NCBI GenBank assembly: GCA_964017185.1
Contig: OZ024871.1
Location: forward strand, 11,276,214 to 11,340,213
DNA length: 64,000 nucleotides
Reading direction: 5' to 3'
From: Rugalucina vietnamica
Lineage: Eukaryota > Mollusca > Bivalvia > Lucinida > Lucinidae
Part shown: positions 33,722 to 64,000 of the stretch, piece after piece
How the letters are laid out: every line of letters begins with the position of its first letter
Position numbering within the stretch: the first letter of the stretch is position 1
Program-made: the position numbers and the translations under genes
Notes under the pieces: generated by a model
The model's input: only the letters and a program-made list of their open reading frames with translations
Told to the model about the DNA's origin: nothing
Databases searched by the model: none

Positions 33722-34609
33722 ACTGTTCTTTAGAATACACAAGACATTTTTCACTAATGTTAAGTGAAAATCACTTTTTATTGTCCAAAACTGACTTCAC
33801 CTATTAGAGGTTTAACATCACTTATACAAAGATTGCCTGACAGTAAAGTTATTTTTTAAACATCAACCCCTAAATAAAAACACAATAAAAGTTTGATAAC
33901 GTTTACGGTTGCGATGTCTGGCAAAACAGTCCAGTATTTCTGAGTTGGTGATATTGTCCCTACTGCCGCTTATCAAAGTTTTCTGTGAAGCTTCATGAAC
34001 AAGCCGAGATTTCCATAAAAATTCTAGTTATTAAATCACAGCAGATTAAGGGCGTAGAATAGGGCCCCACAGAATTATAATCTCCAGTAGTTTCTTCCTA
34101 ACCAATCCAAGGCAGCTCTGTTGTGATCTATCTAGCATTGTTTATTCCATCTGCTTCTGTTATGCTAGCCATCTTTGTTTTTGGTTGATGCAAGCTTGAT
34201 TCATATAAAGCAAATATGTTCTTTTGGCACATTTTGTGTGGAAAATTCGCAGAAAATGGAAGACATTATTTCACTTCATTTGCAAAGAATGCTGATGGAA
34301 CATATATGGTACACATTCTTGAAGACTCAGATGGCATGTGATGGTGTGGTATAGGAATCTGGAGAACCCAGGGCAAGCCACCGACCTTGGATGGGTGAGC
34401 ACTACCTTGCCATATGCCCTAATTAACCACTACTCCACCCAGGCCCTGCAGCTGGTTGTGATCATTCCTGTTTTGATAGTGTTTCATCATTTTAGACATA
34501 TTGACATATGGTCAGTTGATAGAATGATTGCAAACTATTGTGAAATGATAGTTTGAAAATGTGTTGTATTTGACTGGGTTTTAACAATAGGGGTATAGAA
34601 TTGAGAAAC
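33722..34609. other. Intergenic, nothing recognised
   Basis: Spacer between the KLHL and ABCC genes. AT-rich, with no supported exon or RNA gene. Confidence 0.45.
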
Positions 34610-34809
34610 CGATGCAGGACATTTCGTCGAATATTTTGTCAAAAATGTAACTTCAAAAATATTCACCGCAAAATTTTGATATTTATTCCGAAGAAGACTA
34701 GCCTATAATAGGTCCACATTTTGAGCCACCAACCACTAGGGTTAGGGTAAAGGTCTGGGCATGGGGACATTTTCGACAAATGTAATTTTCGACGAAATGT
34801 CGCGGAGGC
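34610..34809. mobile_element. 200-bp element with 9-bp target duplication (Mutator-like)
   Basis: TTGAGAAAC flanks it on both sides (34601-34609 and 34810-34818). Inverted repeats near the ends are GACATTTCGTCGAA and TTCGACGAAATGTC. Mutator-like elements create 8-11 bp duplications, which fits. No transposase is present, so it is non-autonomous. Confidence 0.6.
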
Positions 34810-34973
34810 TTGAGAAACATGCAAAACAACTGGAAATGTACAACTTTTTATTTCAATATTGTTCACTATTTCAATATTCGTTAACAACTATCTAGTACAC
34901 AATCAAATATTAATCAAATCTACCAATATACATCAATCCACAATGCTGACTTTAACTTAAAAGTAGGGGAGCA

Positions 34974-35105
34974 TGGTTGCCTAGTGGTAGAGTATCAGAC
35001 CGCATTGAGCCCCGTGTTCATAACCTACATTGTACCTATGCTGTGCCCTTGAGAAAGACGCTTTAAGCTTCCCATCATGCTCGGTAATTCAAAGGAAGTG
35101 GTGGC
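34974..35105 (+). mobile_element. SINE-like fragment
   Basis: The head GCATGGTTGCCTAGTGGTAG resembles the tRNA-like head at 18519. Box B is degenerate (GTGTTCATAACC). The body includes CCCTTGAGAAAGACGCTTTA, a segment often found in tRNA SINE bodies. An old copy. Confidence 0.45.
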
Positions 35106-35160
35106 TCTGTCCCAACATGAATAAAAAGTTGTTGACTAGGTTGTTGAGCCATAAACAAAT

Positions 35161-35394
35161 GAGCCGCCTCATGGGAAAACCAACAATCTGCATAGGCGAA
35201 AACAAAGACGCAGACCAGCTTCGCGGTAACCGCGAAGCTGATCAGCGCCTTTGTTTTCGCTACTCAGATAGTACAATTCCTCTTCTACTTAAATCCGAGA
35301 TTTCATGCTTCTAGCTCTTTTCTGTACTTGTACAGGCTCGATTGTGTCGGACATGTTCGGAAACCACATTGTTGGTTTTCCCACGAGGCAGCTT
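35161..35394 (+). mobile_element. MITE-P copy J (complete)
   Basis: 234 bp with AAAT on both sides. Core palindrome at about 35203-35260; the last terminal base is changed (GCTT). Confidence 0.85.
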
Positions 35395-36107
35395 AAATCA
35401 TTTACATTAACATTAGCACCAGTAAAAATTCATCACAGTAATCCTTCTAAAAGCACCAACAAATCTCATTTCTCTCACCAATATTCAATCAGGAGAAAAA
35501 TTCAAATATTCCAACAGGATAAACAGTACTATCCATCTCCGAATACTTGGCATTTTCCTTCATTTTATTTTCTACTTCCAATTTTTAGAACAACTACTGT
35601 AAAACTGGTGCAAAAATATGGACATTCATAAAACAAAACAAGTGTTAAAATGTACATGTAGGGGTGATTGTTGTAAGGGTGATATCAAATCTGTGAAGTG
35701 GGTGGGGTAAAAATATCTCTGGACAGACCGGCTTAAAACTAAAAGCCCTGCAACTTGATAATGGTATGATTTTCCTGTTTTATATAAAAATGATAAGTTT
35801 CTTTTTCTCATGATGATTAATGGATTTCGATCAAGCTGTCACATCTTGCATGATTCCCTTTCTACTTCAGCATTACACATTAGTTGCATTTTTAAGAAAC
35901 AAAAGCTCATTAAATCAGATTTATTATTGCCTCTTCATTGGATCAAAAAGCATTGTGTTCTAAAAAAAAATTTGAAATGAGACAGACATTTGAGATTCTT
36001 GCTGTAATACTTTATCTGAGGAAAGAGAACCTTTGTTTATTTTGGACTCAGTCAGCTACTACAAACTGTTAGAGAAGGTAACTCAAAACAAGGCAGAAAT
36101 TTTATAT
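35395..36107. other. Intergenic, nothing recognised
   Basis: AT-rich spacer between two MITE-P copies; no gene or further element seen. Confidence 0.45.
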
Positions 36108-36338
36108 GAGCTGCCTCGTGGGGAAACCAACAATGTGGTTTCCGAACAGGTCCGACATAAATCAGGCTGTACAATCACAGAAGCAGGCTGGAAGCTTGAA
36201 ATTTCGGATTTAAGAAGAGGAAGTGTACTATCCATGTAGTGAAAACAAAGGCGCTGATCAGCTTTGGGGTTACTGCGAAGCTGATCTGCGTCTTTGTTTT
36301 CGCATATGCAGGTTGTTGGTTTTCCCGTATGGTAGCTC
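36108..36338 (-). mobile_element. MITE-P copy K (reverse)
   Basis: 231-bp copy with ends GAGCTGCCTC and GGTAGCTC and a moderately decayed palindrome. Flanks (ATAT / ATTT) do not match, so the target duplication is lost or altered. Confidence 0.8.
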
Positions 36339-37975
36339 ATTTGTCAGTGTGTGACAATTTTGCAGGGATGTAATGACTTCCATAAATATAAACCAAGCTA
36401 AATTCAATGAACATAATAATAAAGGTCAAATTGAAATTCAGTTTCTTGGAAAATACATGTATGTGTATAAAACAAAACATAAATATTGCAGGCTAAGAGT
36501 TTCTTTAAATAAAACATATTTAAAAAGTAAAGCCCAAATATTTTGGCTAAACAACTCAATGTAAAACTACATCTAACATCCTAATTTTGATTGATAAATA
36601 AAACATTTCTACCACATAAAGATGACAACAGAAAATCTGAAAACAAAAAAATAATAATAATCTTGATTATTTTCCCACACATACCATAAAACCTAAGCAA
36701 TTCAAAATATTGGCTTTGACAAAACAAATTACTTTTTAAGGTTATTTGAATGAATGGCCAGCACTTGAATTTTTTTTATTTCTATTATACTCAGAGGATA
36801 AAGTTTAGTCAGTAACTTTGACGAGTCCCACAACTATTTTATACTGTTGCTTGTCTTAGCTGTTCCGGCTTGTTAAATTTGCAAAGACACTTTCTGTCTA
36901 AATTTAACAAGAAAATGCACAAGTTTCACCTTTTGACACAGTTATTGGCTTTTTTGCAAAATATATTTTTTGAAGCTACCCAATAAATGATAAAAGGCGG
37001 TGCTTTTATTTAGTGTTGTTGAATGTAGGCTGTAGCTAGTAACTAAAATCTGAAAAAAATCTTAGCAAAATTCAGCCTCGGCCTCGAGAAATAACAGGTC
37101 AAAAAGTCAGAATTTGCAGATAACCTACTTTTGATTTAAAATAAGAAGAGAAATCGTTTATGTACTCTGACAAGACCACATATAATATTTTCAGTTGTTT
37201 TTGTTTTTAATGTTAGGTTTTATTCACAGCTTCAGAACTGGTTATTTCCAGGAGTTTTAAACAGTCCTGATGGGATTTTACATGTATTTTCACTGGCTAA
37301 ACTTTTGCCTCTGAGCATATGTCTGCAATATCAATATTAAAGGATTTCACTTACATTCACTCCTTACTATTTTACCCTTTTCTCTTGTTTATTTAATTTT
37401 GGCCAAATCCACTGGTTTAACTTAAAACATTTTGAGTGATCACAAACGAAGCATAAAAACAAAAAACAACAGAAAATGATTCATTTTCTTCTTGTCACAA
37501 GTAAACTGTATGGTTAATGAAAATTAAAATCATTATCATGATTACCTCATCAAAATTCAGTGCTATGAGAAAAAAAAGTCATGATTCTTTAAATAAAAAA
37601 ACTCAATGCATCATTTGAGCTTCTGTAGAACCAGGGCTTTGTCATGTTAGTCGAGGATTCCACCCAGTTTCTGACCTGTTTATTTCTATATACTCTTAAT
37701 AATTAGTTCAAGCTCTTACAATTATTCATATAGATAATGAAAATTGAGATCACTTTGTGGATTCTCCAACTGATTCGTGCTTTCCCTTTTGTGTTGGCTC
37801 AAAATCACAGCTATATTTGTCAGGTATTAGCTCAAAGTTTGTAAAAATATGGTTAAATACAGTACATCTCGTTAAAAACTGTTGCTAGTAAAAAGCAACA
37901 AAAAGTAAAACTGTCAAACAATAGATAACAAAGTAAAATAGCAATTACTACCTTAAACTAGAATTCATACATTGA
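36339..37975. other. Intergenic, nothing recognised
   Basis: About 1.6 kb of AT-rich DNA in the tail-to-tail space between the KLHL and ABCC genes. No exon, RNA gene or element end was recognised. Confidence 0.45.
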
Positions 37976-38194
37976 CATTACAAAAACATGCCCATGTAAT
38001 ACACAGATTTTTCTTCAGTTGTACAAATTAAAAATATTAAGTTGAAAATTTTATATTTTACCGAGGCCGTTATAACGAGTACCCATAATCTATGTTTTGG
38101 AGCAAAAATAAGTATACCCCTATTCCTCAGTTTGCTTATAAAAGTGGGGTATAAGGGGGTATATATCACACGGAAATGTTATCCTGATGGAGGC
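37976..38194 (+). mobile_element. MITE-Q copy
   Basis: Left end TTACAAAAACATGCCCATGT, right end ACACGGAAATGTTATCCTG. One palindrome arm is present (GAGGCCGTTATAACGAGTAC) and the other is lost. Shares GGAGCAAAAATAAG and GTGGGGTATAAGGGGG with 38335. Confidence 0.55.
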
Positions 38195-38334
38195 CCTATT
38201 CTCTTTCTTTGAGGTACAATACTGCAATTAAGCATATGAAACATGTGAACAAATAAGGACACCTTTATGATTTTCTTTATTTCTGAGACTAAACTGCAGA
38301 GGGCAGTACAATCCTGTCCTCTGGCATATCAATT

Positions 38335-38622
38335 TCATTGAGAAAACACATCCATGTATCCATGTATTATACAGATTTATCTTGGAAGTTGTTAAAATTG
38401 AAAATTTTCATTATGTAATTTTTGACATTTTTCTTATTTTTGCCATGTGGGTGCACATTGGAACCGCCTGGCAGAGGCTGTTCTAACGAGAACCCACAAT
38501 CTATATTTTGGAGCAAAAATAAGAAAAACAGGTAAACCCCTGCAAACCCCAGTTTTGCTACATAAAAGTGGGGTATAAGGGGGTATGTATTACAGGGAAA
38601 TGTTATCTTGATGTAAAGGCAT
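38335..38622 (+). mobile_element. MITE-Q copy
   Basis: Left end GAGAAAACACATCCATGTAT, right end TTACAGGGAAATGTTATC. The core palindrome is retained at about 38450-38505 (GTGGGTGCACATTGGAACCG and GTTCTAACGAGAACCCAC). Confidence 0.6.
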
Positions 38623-39377
38623 CATTATCTTGACCAAAATCAGCACACATATCTATACAAGGCCACAAAATGACTCAACAAAAAATAACAAACATGGGTT
38701 CTGGTAGAATTTGTTAAGCATAGACCATGGGTGTCTGAAGTTCCATTTCAGCCAACCAAAACACTTGAAAAGCAATATAAATGCTTGGAAAGTGAGAAAT
38801 ATTGGAAATTCACTCCCAATACTTAATAGAATTCAAGTGTTTATCAAGCTTTCGATAAGCTGAAACTGAATTTCAGATACACATGCACAGACTTTGTCAA
38901 AGATGTGCTGACAGAAATATGTATAAATAAATCAAATGTTTTTCTTCAATCAAGTGAGCTAAGTCACAACAAATGGTCAACTATGTCAGTCTACACTAAC
39001 TGACTTTGACCTGTAGCACCATGGCAAACCAATGAAACAACTTAAGAATCCATTATGGACTAGGCTCCATTGACTCACAATGGACTCAACCAAGAACTTT
39101 GGGTCTTTGTTTGAAAATCAAAAGCTAGTGTCATGCTTTATGTGGTCAGTTATCCTGACTACATTGTTCACAGGACAGATCACCAGCACGTCTTAGGGTA
39201 CATCAGTCTTGAATTGACAGAAGGGAAATAATAGCCAGAGAAATCATTTATAACAAAATTCTCATGAAAAATGTGCCTGAGGTGGATGAGTTGCAATCTT
39301 GGTTCTGCTTCAATATTTATCAGACCTGCTATAATCCGAGCTACATTTGTGGTGCATAGTTCCTCCGCCTGTTTTCC
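38623..39377 (-). other. ABCC1-like 3' UTR or downstream region
   Basis: Downstream of the ABCC stop codon and its minisatellite on the minus strand. No confident polyadenylation signal was identified and no other feature was recognised. Confidence 0.35.
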
Positions 39378-40015
39378 TATTATGATACAAGGCCTGCATC
39401 TTTGGCCATGCCGTAGAATATACTGAGTTCTATTATGATACAAGGCCTGCATCTTTGGCCATGCTGTAGAATATACTGAGTTCTATTATGATACAAGGCC
39501 TGCATCTTTGGCCATGCTGTAGAATATACTGAGTTCTATTATGATACAAGGCCTGCATCTTTGGCCATGCTGTAGAATATACTGAGTTCTATTATGATAC
39601 AAGGCCTGCATCTTTGGCCATGCTGTAGAATATACTGAGTTCTATTATGATACAAGGCCTGCATCTTTGGCCATGCTGTAGAATATACTGAGTTCTATTA
39701 TGATACAAGGCCTGCATCTTTGGCCATGCTGTAGAATATACTGAGTTCTATTATGATACAAGGCCTGCATCTTTGGCCATGCTGTAGAATATACTGAGTT
39801 CTATTATGATACAAGGCCTGCATCTTTGGCCATGCTGTAGAATATACTGAGTTCTATTATGATACAAGGCCTGCATCTTTGGCCATGCTGTAGAATATAC
39901 TGAGTTCTATTATGATACAAGGCCTGCATCTTTGGCCATGCCGTAGAATATACTGAGTTCTATTATGATACAAGGCCTGCATCTTTGGCCATGCTGTAGA
40001 ATATACTGAGTTCTA

Positions 40016-59635
<19,620 letters not shown>

Positions 59636-60004
59636 CTGAAAACAACAGATTCAACAGGGCTTTGGAAATAATGTACATGTATGTATAAAAGATTTGAGAA
59701 TAACTGAAGAAATAATTGACAATTCTCTTCATACAGCATGCTCTGATTATGTTAGCATTATGGTTGCATTGGTAAAGAATACAACAAAGGACTTTGTATG
59801 CAAATGACAATCTTTTATCTAGGCTGTTAATTCTAATGTTAAAGACAAAATCTGTTCAATTCCCTATACACCAAAATCTAAGTACATGTACTACAGCAGC
59901 AATCAAGTGTCATTTACCCAAGGTGCAAATAATTATGATATGCTTCCCTGAAGCATGAATCATTTGTGAACTAAAGCTGTAACTTAGTCAGTGTGTATCT
60001 ACAT

Positions 60005-62445
60005 CGTTTAACTCATATTTACATTTTTATTGCAATCGCCCTAGATGAAAGTATCTTTCTTGATGTTCTTCATTCCCCAATGAAAAACATTAAGTCACGT
60101 GATCTAGAGGCCACGCCTATGGGCGGGGCAATGTCAAAACCCACCCAGTGACTTTGTTTGTTTACTCTTGTTGTCGTGACGTTCGTCGCGTATCGCCATG
60201 ACGTTAGGCGCGAAAATTTGACGTTTTGGCTGTTCCAAAATTACGTTAAGTTGGATTTAATGTCAAATAACATGAAAATGAGCAGTGATATGTGCAATTA
60301 AAAATCTGATACTTGAATGATAATATAAAATGTAAATATAAGTATTGAAATTCAAATTTTAGCTTTCACTGTATGATGAACCAGAGGACCAATGGTCCTG
60401 TAAATGCTCACCTGAGACCTGAGATATATACCAATAAACTTGTTTGACTAGAATGGTAATATACATGTATATAACCCCACGGCAGGGTCAGGGCAACCTC
60501 TGGAGTCAATTTCTTTAATAAATCATAAAGATTCAGTCATTTGCAAATTTACTGCAAGTTTTGTTCTTCAAATGACATTATAACAATTTTCCTCATTCAA
60601 ATGCTTAGGCAACCTAAGTTGACCTTGCCATAAAAAAGGTCAAGGTCATCCCAGGGTCATGATTTATACAAACTTTGTAGAGCTCCATTGCTTGATGCTT
60701 CATGCCAAGTTTCAAAATCATAGGCCTTCTAGTACTGGAGAAGAAGATTTTTAAAGGTTTTTGCTATTTATAGCCATGGCGGCCACCTTGGTCATGTGGC
60801 CTTGACCATTTATACAAACTTTAATTCACTCTTCCTAAGAATGTTCCACATAAAGTTTGGCTTTGATTAGCCAAGCGGTTTCAGAGAAGATGTTTCAATA
60901 TTATGGTCATACAAATGTATATAGCTCCGGGGCAGGGGCAGACAACCCTCTGGGCCCAAAATATTTTAATAAACATAAATCTTCTGTCCATTTGCTCATT
61001 CCTAGCAAATTTTTTTGCCAATAAATGACATTTTCCTATTTTTTCCCATTCAAATGCATGGGTGGCCTAAGTTGACCTTGAAAAAGGTCAAGGTCATCCC
61101 AGGGTCATGATTTATACAAACTTTGTAGAGCTCCATTGCCTGATGCTTCATGCCAAGTTTCAAAATCATAGGTCTTCTGGTTCTGAAGAAGAAGATTTTT
61201 AAGGGTTTTTGCTATTTATAGCAATGGCGGCCATCTTGGTCATGTGACCTTGACCATTTATACAAACTTTCATTCACTCTTCTTAAGAATGCTCCACATA
61301 AAGTTTGGCTTTGATTGGCCAAGCGGTTTCAGAGCTGAACATCTTTGAATATCACTGTAATATACATGTATATTGCCCCGGGGTGGGGGCAGACAGACCC
61401 CTTGGGTCCAAATTTTTTCAGAATCATCAATCTTAAGTCCATTTGCCCATTTCCTGCAAGTTTTTCCCTACAAATGACATTTTAACACTTTTCCCCATTC
61501 AAATGCATAAGCAACCTATGTTGACCTTGCTGTAAAATAGGTCAAGGTCATCCCAGGGTCATGATTTATATAAACTTTGTAGAGCTCCAGTCACTAATGC
61601 TTCACACCAAGTTTCAAAATCATTGGCCTTCTGGTTCTGGAGAAGAAGATTTTTAAAGGTTTTTTCTATTTATAGCCATGGCAGCCATCTTGGTCATGTG
61701 ACCTTGACCATTTTATATAAACTTTCTTTCCCCCTTCCCAAGGATGCTCCATATGAAGTTTGGCTTTGATTGGCCAAGCGGTTTCAGGGGAGAAGATGTT
61801 TCATTATTATGGAAATATACATGTATATAGCCCCGGGACAGGGGCTGACAACCCCCCAGGGGCTAAAATTTTCCATTAACATTAATTTTCTGTCCATTTG
61901 CCTATTCCCAGTAAGTTTTACCCATTAAATAGCATTATACCATTTTTTCCCATTCAAATGCATTGGCGACCTAAGTTGACCTTGCCGTAAAATAGGTCAA
62001 GGTCATCCTAGGGTCATAATTTATATAAACTACGATGCTACATACCAAGTTTCGTGGAAATCGGCCCACTGGTTCTGGAGAAGAAGATTTTTAAAGGTTT
62101 TTGCTATTTATAGCCATGGCGGCCATCTTGGTCATGTGACCTGGACCATTTGTATAAACTTTCGTTCCCCCTTCCTAAGGATGCTCCACTTTGGCTTTGA
62201 TTAGCCAAGCGGTTTCAGAGGAGATCTTTGAAATTGTGAAGGACGGACGACCGACGGACAACGGACGGACGACGGAGCATGGGTATACTATAAGCTCACC
62301 TGTGAGCCTTCGGCTCAGGTGAGCTAAAAACATTAGCTGTTTTAATGTCTCCGAGAAGCCCTTCGGGCTTCACAGACATTTAAACAGCCTAATGTTTTTC
62401 ATCATCCAGTGAAAGCTAAAATCTGAATTTTCAATCCTTAAATAT
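60005..62445 (-). mobile_element. Hairpin-ended element, copy 2 (reverse, split by a Helentron-like insertion)
   Basis: Reverse-oriented relative of 45543-46012. It is contiguous at 60005-60380 (from CATTTTTATTGCAATCGCCC to CACTGTATGATGAA) and resumes at 62328-62445 (AAACATTAGCTGTTTTAATG, GAAGCCCTTCGGGCTTC, then the second arm). The interruption at 60381-62327 is a family 1 Helentron-like element. Confidence 0.8.
60381..62327 (+). mobile_element. Helentron/HINE-like element, family 1, copy 3 (exact borders)
   Basis: 1947 bp from CCAGAGGACCAATGGTCCTG to the hairpin GAGCCTTCGGCTC, AGGTGAG and CTAA. About four core units carry ATGGCGGCCATCTTGG and AGGTCAAGGTCATC. The ACGGACG microsatellite is at about 62241-62275. 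Comparison with the uninterrupted element at 45543 shows a clean insertion between two A residues, with no target duplication. Confidence 0.8.
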
Positions 62446-62778
62446 AAGCCAGGCATCCCTTTGTGGGACATAGGCAAACAGAATAGCCGCAGAACGCGGC
62501 TGCGGCGTCACATCTGGGGATATTCTGTTTGCTTTCAGAAATTTCATCCGAAAAATGAGATAAAAAATAAAAATCACTCCTAACACCCCTAAAAATGAAA
62601 GTGGACTCACCCAATTGATAATGATCACAGATACTCGGGGTTACTGTTTAGATTTTGCAAAAAGCTAATACGTGTACTTTTTTTTTTTAATTATTCTTGT
62701 ATTTTTTTCTTCTTCATTTAGCTTTTCTGCATTAGTCCTGACTTTATACAATTAGAAAAATATGTCTAGAATACATAA
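62446..62778. other. Spacer; weak ABC-helix-like stretch on the minus strand
   Basis: On the minus strand, at about 62523-62628, a hydrophobic stretch reads VSPLSFLGVLGVIFIFYLIF followed by RMKFLKANRIS. It loosely resembles the end of a membrane helix and the following basic segment in ABCC4-type transporters. There is no clear exon border, and the similarity fades after RIS. Treat as unproven. Confidence 0.2.
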
Positions 62779-64000
62779 CCAGAGGACCATTGGTCCTGAG
62801 AACGCTCACCTGAAGCCTGATCTTGGAGTATTAAGTCATAATGAAATGACCTTGACCTTGAATATTCACACACCTTTATTGTCTTCACAAGTTGTCTGCA
62901 TCTGCAAAGTTTCAGGTCTCAGGCTGCAATAGTTTCCAAACCCAGTGATTTCTGAGAAAACCATAATTTTAATTTTGATATTTAAATGACCTTGGGCCAA
63001 GGTCAAGACATGACCTTGGCCTTCGTTAATTACTTACCTTCATTGACTCCATTAGTTGTCTGCATCTCGCAACTTTCAGGTCGCAGGCTGCAACAGTTTA
63101 TTTTCGCCTTTTCCCATGTGAAAGCCTATGTTTCCAAAATTGACCTTGTCGTAAAATAGGTCAAGGTCATCATAGGGTCATCATTTCAACAAACTATGAT
63201 GGGCTGGAGTCCCAAATGCTACATACCAAATTTCATGAAAATTGGCCTGCTGGTTCTGGAGAAGAAGATTTTTGAAAGGTTTTTACCATATATGGGCGTG
63301 GCGGCCATCTTGGTCATGTGACCTGGATTTCGCGATCAAACTTTCGTCTCCCCTACCCATGGATGCTCCACATAAAATTTCACTTTGATTTGCCATGCAG
63401 TTTCAGAGAAGAAGATCTTTGAAAAGTGTGTATGGACAACAGACTGGCCAAGGTCAAAAGATGACCTTGACCTATATTAATCACATACCTTCATCTACTC
63501 CATTAGTTGTTTGCATCTACCACTTTTCAGGCCTCAGGCTGCAATAGTTTTCAAAAAATCCATAGTTTTCACTTTTTCCTATGTAAAAGCCCATGTTTCC
63601 AAATTTGACCTTGTCGTAAAATAGGTCAAGGTCATCCAAGGGTCATCATTTTATCAAACTATGATTGGCTGAGGTCCTCAATGCTACATACCAAGTTTCG
63701 TGGAAATCGGCCAGCCAGTTCTGGAGAAGAAGATTTTTGAGTGGTTTTTACCATATATGGGCATGGCGGCCATCTTGGTCATGTGACCTGGATTTCGCGA
63801 TCAAACTTTCGTCTCCCCTACCCGTGGATGCTCCACATAAAATTTCACTTTGATTGGCCAAGCAGTTTCAGAGAAGAAGATCTTTGAAAAGTGTGTATGG
63901 ACAACAGACTGGCCAAGGTCAAGAGATGACCTTGACCTATATTAATCACATACCTTCATCTACTCTATTAGTTGTTTGCATCTACCACTTTTCAGGCCTC
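62779..64000 (+). mobile_element. Helentron/HINE-like element, family 1, copy 4 (runs off window)
   Basis: Starts CCAGAGGACCATTGGTCCTG and follows copy 1 (29990) closely through its first units, with GGGCGTGGCGGCCATCTTGG and TGACCTTGACCTATATTAAT. The right end is beyond the window. Confidence 0.75.

Noticed and set aside
39180..39452. Minus-strand open frame across the minisatellite as a separate small protein
   Set aside because: It is a shifted reading of the 53-bp units downstream of the ABCC stop codon.
62431..62628. Annotating the hydrophobic minus-strand stretch as an ABC exon
   Set aside because: Only a loose resemblance by eye over about 30 hydrophobic residues, without exon borders; kept as a low-interest finding only.

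Overview
The window is animal (metazoan) nuclear DNA. It has spliced genes with GT-AG introns, AT-rich introns and spacers, and a very high load of short non-autonomous mobile elements. The repeat types (tandem-repeat-cored elements with an ACGG-type microsatellite and Helitron-like ends, and tRNA-derived SINEs) suggest a mollusc, most likely a bivalve. That is an inference from repeat style; the species cannot be named from this sequence.

Three protein-coding loci are supported. (1) At 3333-3576 on the minus strand is the first coding exon of a four-transmembrane claudin/PMP22-like protein; the rest lies to the left or was not recognised. (2) At 16663-28387 on the plus strand is a complete seven-exon BTB-BACK-Kelch (KLHL) gene of 639 codons. 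BTB and BACK share one exon and the kelch blades are laid out nearly one per exon. A possible non-coding first exon with a YY1-like ATGGCGGC start lies near 12.6 kb. (3) From 40016 to 59635 on the minus strand is the 3' half of an ABCC1/MRP1-type ABC transporter gene, whose 5' exons lie to the right of the window. The KLHL and ABCC genes are tail to tail.

The most striking feature is in the ABCC gene: four tandem, full-length variants of one 311-nt exon (59325-59635, 57459-57769, 50060-50370, 49033-49343). All have identical length, entry phase 1 and exit phase 0, and intact splice sites. They encode alternative versions of part of the second membrane domain and its cytoplasmic loop. Because 311 is not a multiple of 3 and the phases differ, exactly one can be used per mRNA, so this is a predicted mutually exclusive exon cassette. 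It is followed by eight constant exons (403 codons) with an intact second nucleotide-binding domain. The same gene carries decayed duplicates of two NBD2 exons, and its stop-codon region has been amplified into a 13-copy, 53-bp minisatellite.

Between and inside the genes the DNA is mostly mobile: about a dozen copies of a 234-bp element with a palindromic core and 4-bp AT-rich target duplications; a second palindrome-cored family; three families of Helentron/HINE-like elements (13.8-15.1, 20.4-25.1, and 30.0-33.0 / 41.7-43.2 / 60.4-62.3 / 62.8-64.0 kb); tRNA-derived SINEs; a 6.2-kb inverted-repeat element (50.5-56.7 kb) inside the exon array; foldback-like elements with minisatellite arms; mariner-, pogo- and Mutator-like small elements; and one decayed non-LTR reverse transcriptase. 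Several insertions can be dated relative to each other by nesting, and two have an empty-site comparison within the window.
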